The notes below the pieces were generated by a model that was not told where the DNA came from, did no database searches, and saw only the letters and a program-made list of their open reading frames with translations. Positions 50,961 to 57,371 of a stretch of DNA of 58,262 bases are shown here, in pieces. The position numbers and the translations under genes were made by a program. Origin of the DNA: Streptomyces sp. S.PNR 29 (GTDB lineage Bacteria; Actinomycetota; Actinomycetes; Streptomycetales; Streptomycetaceae); the NCBI RefSeq assembly GCF_030386795.1, contig NZ_JANUQM010000001.1, positions 1 to 58,262 of the forward strand. Reading direction: 5' to 3'. Positions within the stretch are counted from its first letter, which is position 1, and every line of letters begins with the position of its first letter.

Positions 50961-51572
50961 ATGGCCAAACAGGAAAGGGCACGGCGCACACGCGAGAAGG
51001 TGCTGGACGCCGCTGCCGAGGAGTTCGCCGCGCAGGGATACGACAGGGCCACGCTGAACGACGTGGCGAGGCGGACGGGGATGACCAAAGGGGCCCTCTA
51101 CGGACACTTCCCGTCCAAGGAGATCCTCGCCGCCACCCTGCTGGCCCAGTCGCGGGAGGTGTGGGAGGAGATGCGGCTCGCCCGGGACGTGCCGGGTGCC
51201 GCGGCGCGGACGGTGCTGGAGGGGCTGGTCCTGGAGCTCGCCCGGCGCCTGAGGTCGGACATCAGGCTCAGGGCGGCCCTGCGGCTGGCGACCGACCTGC
51301 CGTGCCTGGCGCGGGCGACGCCGGATCTCTTCGACGACGTACGGCGCTACCTCGTCCACCTCGTCCGGCGGGCGCAGGAGGAGGGCGGCATGGCCCCCTA
51401 CCCGCCGGAGCTGGTGGCAGAGCTGCTGCTGACCTCGATGCACGGCGCCCTGCACGCCTCGCAGTGCGACGACAAGCACGGCAGCGCACCCACCGGGGAG
51501 GCGGTGTGGCGGCTGCTGCTCGACGCGCTCGCCGGCGAGCGCGGAGGCGACGGTGACATGGCCGGGCGATGA
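50961..51572 (+). CDS. second TetR regulator, butyrolactone-receptor/pseudo-receptor-like
   Basis: A 203-aa TetR protein. AKQERARRTREKVLDAAAEEFAAQGYDRATLNDVARRTGMTKGALYGHFPSKEILAATLL is the GBL-receptor-type HTH (TKGALYGHF). The C-terminal domain is shorter and lacks an obvious hormone pocket Trp, as in pseudo-receptors such as MmyR or ScbR2. GGAGGG precedes the ATG. A system with two TetR proteins is the methylenomycin and coelimycin arrangement. It follows the AfsA operon by 83 nt on the same strand. Confidence 0.82.
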   Translation: MAKQERARRTREKVLDAAAEEFAAQGYDRATLNDVARRTGMTKGALYGHFPSKEILAATLLAQSREVWEEMRLARDVPGAAARTVLEGLVLELARRLRSDIRLRAALRLATDLPCLARATPDLFDDVRRYLVHLVRRAQEEGGMAPYPPELVAELLLTSMHGALHASQCDDKHGSAPTGEAVWRLLLDALAGERGGDGDMAGR

Positions 51573-51597
51573 GGATGTCGTTTCAGGCCCGTAAAAA

Positions 51598-51620
51598 ATA
51601 CCATCCCGAAGGAATTTTCT
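51598..51620 (+). promoter_or_regulatory. ARE-type operator 3 upstream of lysR
   Basis: AAAATACC (51595-51602) and GGAATTTT (51611-51618) form an inverted repeat, and ATACCATCCCGAAGGAATTT aligns gaplessly with operators 1 and 2. It lies ~100 nt before the LysR ATG, in an A/T-rich promoter-like stretch. Confidence 0.65.
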
Positions 51621-51717
51621 GTCATGATGGTGCTGTCCCGGTCCGCCGGGCCGCTCGCCGCACGGCCGCCAGCCGGTCCGCGGCCGCGGTCGCCATGAAA
51701 TGACGGAGGGAAGCAGG

Positions 51718-52746
51718 ATGAGTGTGCTGGACGAGAGGATCGGCCCCTTCTCGCTGGGGCAGACGGCCTCCGGCGCCGTCCCCGAGGAGCCGAACCAGGA
51801 GGGGATTCAGTGCGCTGTCACCCATGCCGAGCATGTTGACGACTTCGACATGCGACACCTTCGGTATTTCCTGACAGTGGTCCGCTCCGGCACGGTTTCC
51901 GCGGCCGCCAAGGAATTGCGCATATCGCAACCGAGCCTGAGTCAGCAGATCAAACGCCTGGAGCAGCGCATAGGGGCCGCCCTTTTCGTCCGAAGCCCCC
52001 GCGGCGTCGAACTGACGGCGGGCGGCCGGGCCTTTCTCCGGGAAATCCAGGGCATCCCGGGCCAGCTCCGGTCGGCCATCGCGGCCGCCGCGCCGACCCC
52101 CACGGTCTGGCCGGTCGGCGTGTGCGGCGGCGTACCGGCCGAGGTGCTGACCAAGGTGCAGAACGGCCTCGGCGGGCAGGGCCCGCACCCGATCAGAGGC
52201 CGTCCCGGACCCCAGCTGCGCATGCGCTCGGTCGGCGCGGCGGACCAGCCCGAGCTGCTGGAGCACGGCGAGATCGTGTTCGGGATCGTACGACTGCCGG
52301 TCACCACGCCCCGCCTCGCCCGGGCCGTCGTCTGGGACGAGCCGCTCGGCGTTGTCCTGCCCGCAACCCACCCGCTGGCCGACCGCCCCCGGCTGACCTG
52401 GGAAGACCTCTCCACGCAACGACTCCTCTGGTACGACGAGGGCTGCGCGCCCGGCTACGCCGACGCCGTGCCGGCCCAGCTGACGGCGCTGGGCTGGAAC
52501 GCCGTGCTGCACCCCGTCGACCAGGACCAGCAGGCCCTGTTCGTCCATGCGCTGCAGACCACCCGCGATCTGGTGGCCCTGCGTCCGAGCGCGGCCGTGA
52601 CGGATGATCCGCAACTCGTCTGGCGCCCGCTGCCCACCGCCGCCGCACCGCGCGAACGGCTGGCCGTGACCGCTCTGTCCGGCAGCCGTGCCGCCCGCTA
52701 CCTGGGCAAGGTGGCCGCGCAGCGCGGTTGGCCCTATCACGCCTGA
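51718..52746 (+). CDS. LysR-family transcriptional regulator
   Basis: A 342-aa LysR protein. The HTH begins at about residue 45 (MRHLRYFLTVVRSGTVSAAAKELRISQPSLSQQIKRLEQRIGAALFVRSPRGVELTAGG), leaving an unusual ~43-residue N-terminal extension that is Gln/Glu rich. The effector domain includes LGVVLPATHPLADRPRLTWEDL. I chose the ATG at 51718 because GGAGGG lies 7 nt upstream. It is followed by a perfect terminator and precedes the nitronate-monooxygenase-like gene, whose upstream repeats it may bind. An ARE-like box suggests hormone control of lysR. Confidence 0.86.
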   Translation: MSVLDERIGPFSLGQTASGAVPEEPNQEGIQCAVTHAEHVDDFDMRHLRYFLTVVRSGTVSAAAKELRISQPSLSQQIKRLEQRIGAALFVRSPRGVELTAGGRAFLREIQGIPGQLRSAIAAAAPTPTVWPVGVCGGVPAEVLTKVQNGLGGQGPHPIRGRPGPQLRMRSVGAADQPELLEHGEIVFGIVRLPVTTPRLARAVVWDEPLGVVLPATHPLADRPRLTWEDLSTQRLLWYDEGCAPGYADAVPAQLTALGWNAVLHPVDQDQQALFVHALQTTRDLVALRPSAAVTDDPQLVWRPLPTAAAPRERLAVTALSGSRAARYLGKVAAQRGWPYHA

Positions 52747-53066
52747 CCTTCTTTCCGGCCTCATCGAACGGCCGGCCCGGAACTTCACGGTTCCGGGCCG
52801 GCCGTTTTTTGTTTCCCGCAGGAAAGGCAAAAGTAAACTTACCGAGCAGTCAGCTTACTGGTGAGTCACATTCCCCATAGTTGGGTGCCTATAGCTACTA
52901 CGCGGTTTCCGTCTTGGACAGGCGCGATCGGTCGAACCTAGTCTCGTGTATGTGACACGGACCCGATTCGGTCATTCGGTCACACGGGAATTTCAGACCG
53001 ATTTCCCATTGATATCCGATCCATTCCTGATCCATTCGGCTGCGGCCGGGAAAACAGGGGAGAAGC
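52747..53066 (+). promoter_or_regulatory. regulatory region before the biosynthetic run
   Basis: A 320-nt gap that begins with the lysR terminator. It is AT-rich for this genome in 52830-53050 and contains TGTGAC (52951-52956)/GTCACA (52979-52984), a tandem octamer ATTCGGTC-ATTCGGTC (52966-52981), and the direct repeat GATCCATTC-CT-GATCCATTC (53018-53037). CAGT (52845)/ACTG (52857) form another small palindrome. These are likely binding sites for LysR or TetR proteins and contain the promoter of the following operon. Confidence 0.55.
52767..52810 (+). terminator. terminator after lysR
   Basis: A 17-bp perfect stem (52767-52783 with 52790-52806) and six-base loop followed by a run of Ts. Confidence 0.9.
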
Positions 53067-54047
53067 GTGATCTCGACCAAGCTGACGGAGCTGCTCGGCA
53101 TCGACCATCCGGTCATCTGCGCACCCATGGGGTCCGTGTCCGGAGGACGGCTCACCACCGCCGTCACCCGCGCCGGCGGGCTGGGACTCGTCGGCGTCAG
53201 CTACGGCGACGCCGCCTTCATCGACGAACACGTGGCGCAGGCCGCGCAGGCGGGCGGCGTCTGGGGCGTCGGCTGCGTGATGTTCACCTTCGACGAGCGC
53301 CCCGGCCTGTGGGACAAGGTGCTCGGCTACGCCCCGCCGGTGATCGCCCTGTCGTTCGGCGACGAGGACCAGGTACGCCGGTACGTCGACTCCGCCGCGC
53401 AGAGCGGGGCCCATGTGGTGGTCCAGGTACACGACCGCGAACAGGCCGCCGTGGCCGTGCAGGCCGGAGCCTCCGTGCTGGTGGCCCAGGGGGCCGAGGC
53501 CGGCGGCCACCACAAGACCCAGGCGACGCTGCCGCTGATCCCGGCCGTGCTCGACATCACCCAGGGCGCGGTGCCCGTGGTCGCCGCGGGCGGCTTCGCG
53601 GACGGGCGGGGCCTGGCGGCCGCGCTGGCCCTCGGCGCCGACGGCGTGATGATGGGCACCCGCTTCGCCGTCACCGAGGAGTCGATGGGCACGCCAGGCT
53701 TCAAGACCTCGCTGGTGTCCGGGTCCACGGCGGACCTGGTCGACACCCGGGCCTTCGACGTCGTCCGGGGCATCCCCTGGGACGAGGTCTACCAGGCGCG
53801 GTCGGTGAGCAACGCCTTCACCCGCGCCTGGACCGGCCGCGACGCCGAACTCGCGGCCCGGCGCGCCGAGATCGAGCCCGAGTGGGCCGCGGCGGTCGCC
53901 CGCGACGACACGAGCCGGCGCGCGCTGTTCGCCGGCGAGGTCCTCGACCTGGTACAGGACGTCCGGCCCGCGGCGAGCGTCGTGCGCGACACGGTTGCCG
54001 AGGCCGAGGCGATCCTGCGCGGCCTGGCGGGACGCGTCACGCCCTGA
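53067..54047 (+). CDS. nitronate monooxygenase-family protein (NPD-like TIM barrel)
   Basis: A 326-aa FMN TIM-barrel protein. ISTKLTELLGIDHPVICAPMGSVSGGRL, a GHHKTQATLPLIPAVLDITQG segment with the conserved active-site His region, and VVAAGGFADGRGLAAALALGADGVMMGTRF for phosphate binding place it in the nitronate monooxygenase/2-nitropropane dioxygenase/enoyl-reductase group. GTG start with GGAGAAGC upstream. It is the first gene of the run downstream of lysR; its substrate is unknown and the family also includes ene reductases. Confidence 0.84.
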   Translation: MISTKLTELLGIDHPVICAPMGSVSGGRLTTAVTRAGGLGLVGVSYGDAAFIDEHVAQAAQAGGVWGVGCVMFTFDERPGLWDKVLGYAPPVIALSFGDEDQVRRYVDSAAQSGAHVVVQVHDREQAAVAVQAGASVLVAQGAEAGGHHKTQATLPLIPAVLDITQGAVPVVAAGGFADGRGLAAALALGADGVMMGTRFAVTEESMGTPGFKTSLVSGSTADLVDTRAFDVVRGIPWDEVYQARSVSNAFTRAWTGRDAELAARRAEIEPEWAAAVARDDTSRRALFAGEVLDLVQDVRPAASVVRDTVAEAEAILRGLAGRVTP

Positions 54048-54090
54048 GCCCGCGGAGCATTTTCCGGGATTCCCGGAGCCCCGGACCCCC

Positions 54091-54214
54091 GGAGTCGCTG
54101 AAGCCCCGGAGCTCCGGCCCCCCGGAGTCGCTGAAGCCCCCGGAGTTGCTGGGGCCTCCCGGAGTCGCTGGAGCCTCCGGTGTCCCCGGAGTCGCTGGAG
54201 CCTCCGGTGTCCCC
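54091..54214 (+). repeat. tandem repeats with GGAGTCGCTG core
   Basis: A 27-bp unit occurs twice exactly in tandem (54161-54187, 54188-54214; begins GGAGTCGCTGGAGCCTCCGG). Two diverged copies start at 54091 and 54124. Each unit contains a small palindrome (GGAGCCTCC). It fills the 262-nt gap between the nitronate-monooxygenase-like and YciI genes. Confidence 0.85.
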
Positions 54215-54309
54215 GGTGTCCCGCTCCCCGCTGGGGTTTCCGCCCCCAACCCCCCTGTCCGAGCTGAGCACCCTCAGCCGTATCCCCTGCGTACAACCGG
54301 AGAACACTC

Positions 54310-54900
54310 GTGATCCACATCCTCACCCTCACCTACCTCCAGCCGCGCGAGACCGTCACCGCGCACCTGCCCGAGCACAAGGCATGGCTGCGCGAGCACG
54401 CCGACCAGGGCCGCATCCTGCTGAGCGGGCCCCGGCCGGACGGCGGAGCGGTCATCGTCACGGCCGACCTCGACGAGGCCACGGTCGCCGAACTCATCGA
54501 GAGCGACCCGTGGCACAAGCTCGGCATCGCGGCGTACGAGCGGATCGCCTTCGAAGGGAAGAACGCCAGCCCCGGCGTCGTCACCGCGGCCGAACCGGAC
54601 GACAGCGTCCTGCTCATCAACGTGGCCACCACCGAGGACGCGCCCGCCACGGTGGACGCGCTGGCCTCCGCCGTCGAGCACGTCGCCGCCACCGCGGACG
54701 GCTTCCGCGGCTCCCGCCTGCTCACCAGCGTCGACGGCGACGCGGTGATCAACCTCGCGGCCTGGACCGACGAGAAGCGGTTCAACGCCATCTTCGACGA
54801 CCCCGGGTTCACCAGCCGCTACCAGGCCTTCGCGCAGACCGTGACCGGCGCCAAGTACCGCCTCTACCGCACCAGCCGGGTCATCACCCCGAACCGCTGA
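54310..54900 (+). CDS. YciI domain / antibiotic-biosynthesis-monooxygenase domain fusion
   Basis: A 196-aa protein with two ferredoxin-like domains. Residues 1-95 are YciI-like (LTYLQPRETVTAHLPEHKAWLREHADQGRILLSGPRPDGG, with active-site His/Asp positions). Residues ~100-190 resemble ABM domains (VLLINVATTEDAPATVDALASAVEHVAATADGFRGSRLL ... WTDEKRFNAIF). Such domains act as small cyclases, dehydratases or heme-free monooxygenases in natural product pathways. GTG start without strong SD. It lies 70 nt upstream of the FAD enzyme gene. Confidence 0.75.
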   Translation: MIHILTLTYLQPRETVTAHLPEHKAWLREHADQGRILLSGPRPDGGAVIVTADLDEATVAELIESDPWHKLGIAAYERIAFEGKNASPGVVTAAEPDDSVLLINVATTEDAPATVDALASAVEHVAATADGFRGSRLLTSVDGDAVINLAAWTDEKRFNAIFDDPGFTSRYQAFAQTVTGAKYRLYRTSRVITPNR

Positions 54901-54970
54901 CCCCAGCCCCGCCCCGCACGCCGCACGCCGCACCCACCGCCACACCCCGCAACACCCGTAAGGAGCAACC

Positions 54971-56407
54971 ATGTCCGTCTCGACCACGCCGGCCGAGTAC
55001 GACCTCGTCGTCGTAGGATTCGGCGCCGCAGGCCTGTCGGCCGCCCTGTCCTTCGCCGAGGCCACCGAAGGACGCGACACGCCCACCCGGATAGCGATCC
55101 TCGAACGGTCCACCGAGGAGGAGCGCGGCGGCGCCACCCGCTGGACCGGCGCCTTCCTCCGCGTCGACCAGGACCGCAGGCTCGACACCGACTGGGCCGA
55201 GCACGTCAGCCGCGTCTCGGGCGGACTCGCCGACGTCGAGTACTGCCGCACGGTGGAGCGGGAGGCCCCGCAGACGCTCGCCTTCGTGGAGAAGCACGGC
55301 GTCGAGATCGCCTACGCGGACTTCCCGCTGCCGCACACCTTCGACGGCGGCGTCCCCTCCATGACCCCGCCCGCCAGCCCGCAGGGCGGCGGTGCCTCGA
55401 TCGTCGAGCACCTGGGCGCGGCCCTGGAGCAGGACCCCCGCGTCGACATCCACTACGAGACGGAGGCGCTGCGCCTGACCACCGGCGAGGACGGTGCCGT
55501 CGACGGCGTCGTGGTCCGCGGCCCCGACGGCCGCACCCGGCGGCTGAACGGCCGCGCGGTGGTGCTGGCCTGCGGCGGTTTCCAGGGCAACACCGAGATG
55601 CTCACCCGGTACGTCGGCGACCGCGCCTGCGACCTGCCGCTGATCGCGCCGGGCATCGCCAACAACCGCGGCGACGCCCTGCGCATGGCCCTCGAACTCG
55701 GCGCGGACACGTCCGGCCAGTTCGACGGCATCCACGCCGAGCCGGTCGACCGCCGCACGCGCAAGGCCGACGCGGTGCTGTACGGCTTCAGCTGCGGCAT
55801 CTTCGTCAACGGCCGCATGCAGCGGTTCTTCGACGAGGGCCGCGACACCTGGGACAACACCTTCGAGCACGTCGGCTACGAGATCTGGAAGAACCAGGAC
55901 CAGGAGGCGTACTGGATCGCCGACGCCAAGACGCTCGCCATCCCGGGGATCATGAACTCGCTGCTCAGCGACGTACCGCCGGAGCAGGCGGACACCCTGG
56001 AGGAGCTCGCCGACAAACTCGGCATCGACGCCGAGGGGTTGCAGAAGAGCGTCGCCGAGTTCAACGCGGCCGTGGGCCCCGGGGAGTTCGACCCGACCCG
56101 CCTCGACGGCAAGAGCACGGTCGGCCTCACGCCGCCGAAGTCGAACTGGGCCACGCCCCTGGACACCGCGCCGTTCATCGGCGTCCCGGTGACGGCCGCC
56201 ATCTGCTTCACGTACGGAGGGGTCCGCACCGACCTCGACGCCCGGGTCGTCACCCCGTCCGGCACCGCCATTCCCGGCCTGTACGCCGCCGGTGAGGCCA
56301 CCGGCCTCTTCTACAAGGCCTACCCGCCGGCCACGTCCGTCCTGCGCTCGCTGATCTTCGGCCGGCTCGCCGCCCACCACGCGGCCGCGGCCCAGCAGTC
56401 CACCTGA
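54971..56407 (+). CDS. FAD-dependent fumarate-reductase/TcuA-like oxidoreductase
   Basis: A 478-aa flavoprotein. The N-terminal FAD motif is DLVVVGFGAAGLSAALSFAE; a second nucleotide-binding region is GRAVVLACGGFQGNTEML. The C-terminal YGGVRTDLDARVVTP and PGLYAAGEATGLFYKAYPPATSVLRSLIFGRLAAHHA segments are typical of fumarate reductase/KstD/TcuA (tricarballylate dehydrogenase) proteins. They reduce or desaturate C=C bonds next to carbonyls. AAGGAGC precedes the ATG. Same strand and spacing suggest an operon with the aldolase. Confidence 0.84.
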   Translation: MSVSTTPAEYDLVVVGFGAAGLSAALSFAEATEGRDTPTRIAILERSTEEERGGATRWTGAFLRVDQDRRLDTDWAEHVSRVSGGLADVEYCRTVEREAPQTLAFVEKHGVEIAYADFPLPHTFDGGVPSMTPPASPQGGGASIVEHLGAALEQDPRVDIHYETEALRLTTGEDGAVDGVVVRGPDGRTRRLNGRAVVLACGGFQGNTEMLTRYVGDRACDLPLIAPGIANNRGDALRMALELGADTSGQFDGIHAEPVDRRTRKADAVLYGFSCGIFVNGRMQRFFDEGRDTWDNTFEHVGYEIWKNQDQEAYWIADAKTLAIPGIMNSLLSDVPPEQADTLEELADKLGIDAEGLQKSVAEFNAAVGPGEFDPTRLDGKSTVGLTPPKSNWATPLDTAPFIGVPVTAAICFTYGGVRTDLDARVVTPSGTAIPGLYAAGEATGLFYKAYPPATSVLRSLIFGRLAAHHAAAAQQST

Positions 56408-56438
56408 CCCCACCTCACGTCAGCCTTCTGGAGGCTCC

Positions 56439-57371
56439 ATGAGTATCGTCAACATCGACGTCACCCTTCGCGACGGCGGTTATCGCAACGGCTTCGACTT
56501 CCCGCTCGGCTACGCCCTGAAGCACGCGAAGCTGAGTGTCGAGGCCGGGTTCGACTGGGTCGAGATCGCCTACCGCAAGGGCTCGCTCGCCCCGATACCC
56601 AACCTGGGGCTCACCGGCCGCGGTGACGACGACTACATCGCGGCGATGGCCCAGGAGATCGGGCCGAGGCGGGTCGCGATGATCCTGCACCCGAAGAACA
56701 TCACCCGGAACGACCTGCCCGCCATGTACGCGGCCGGAGCGCGTCTGGTCCGCATCATCCTGCCCGCCAAGGGCTACGAGGCCGGCCTGGACTACATCCG
56801 CCAGGCCAGGGACATCGGCTTCGCGGTGGGCGTCAACTTCGCCCGGATCAGTCAGTGGGCGGGGCGCGACGTGGTCGAGGTGGCCGCGGCGGCGACCGAC
56901 GCGGGCGCCGAGGTCGTCTACCTGGCCGACTCCAACGGCAGCCTGTCGCCGGTGGACACCGCCGACCTGACCACCCTGACCAAGTCGGTCACCGGGGGCC
57001 CGGTGGGGCTGCACGCCCACAACAACCTGGGGCTCGCCCTGGCCAACGCCATCAGCGCCGAGGCCGCCGGCGCGACCTGGATGGACTCCTCGATCCAGGG
57101 CATGGGCAAGGGGCCGGGCAACCTCATCGCCGAGCAGTGGCTGGCGCACCTGGACCGTACGGACCCTGAGGCCGCCGCGCGCCTCAACCTGGCGGCCGTG
57201 CTGGAGTTGGCGGATCTGCTGCTCGCCAACGTTCCGGAGGGCACGCCGTCGCTGCCGCTGCCGGATCTGGTGCTGGGCCGCTACGACCTGCCCGTCGAGC
57301 ATCGCAAGGAGCTGCTCGGCGAGCACGGCGAGGCCATCGCCACCGCGCGCACCCTCGCAGGCGTCCGGTGA
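56439..57371 (+). CDS. DRE-TIM metallolyase (4-hydroxy-2-oxovalerate aldolase/HMG-CoA-lyase family)
   Basis: A 310-aa TIM barrel of the HMGL-like family. The opening INIDVTLRDGGYRNGFDF contains DxTLRDG with the metal-binding Asp, and LHAHNNLGLALAN carries the metal-binding histidines. The TWMDSSIQGMGKGPGN segment is a BphI-like feature. Members cleave or make C-C bonds (retro-aldol or Claisen). It lacks the C-terminal regulatory domain of isopropylmalate synthases. Ribosome binding site TGGAGG precedes the ATG. The stop overlaps the next start (GTGA). It lacks an adjacent acylating dehydrogenase, unlike catabolic operons. Confidence 0.85.
   Translation: MSIVNIDVTLRDGGYRNGFDFPLGYALKHAKLSVEAGFDWVEIAYRKGSLAPIPNLGLTGRGDDDYIAAMAQEIGPRRVAMILHPKNITRNDLPAMYAAGARLVRIILPAKGYEAGLDYIRQARDIGFAVGVNFARISQWAGRDVVEVAAAATDAGAEVVYLADSNGSLSPVDTADLTTLTKSVTGGPVGLHAHNNLGLALANAISAEAAGATWMDSSIQGMGKGPGNLIAEQWLAHLDRTDPEAAARLNLAAVLELADLLLANVPEGTPSLPLPDLVLGRYDLPVEHRKELLGEHGEAIATARTLAGVR

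Noticed and set aside
54060..54250. Collagen-like GxY frames (both strands) over the 27-bp repeat
   Set aside because: They arise from the GC-rich tandem repeat, and no ribosome binding site or independent start is present.
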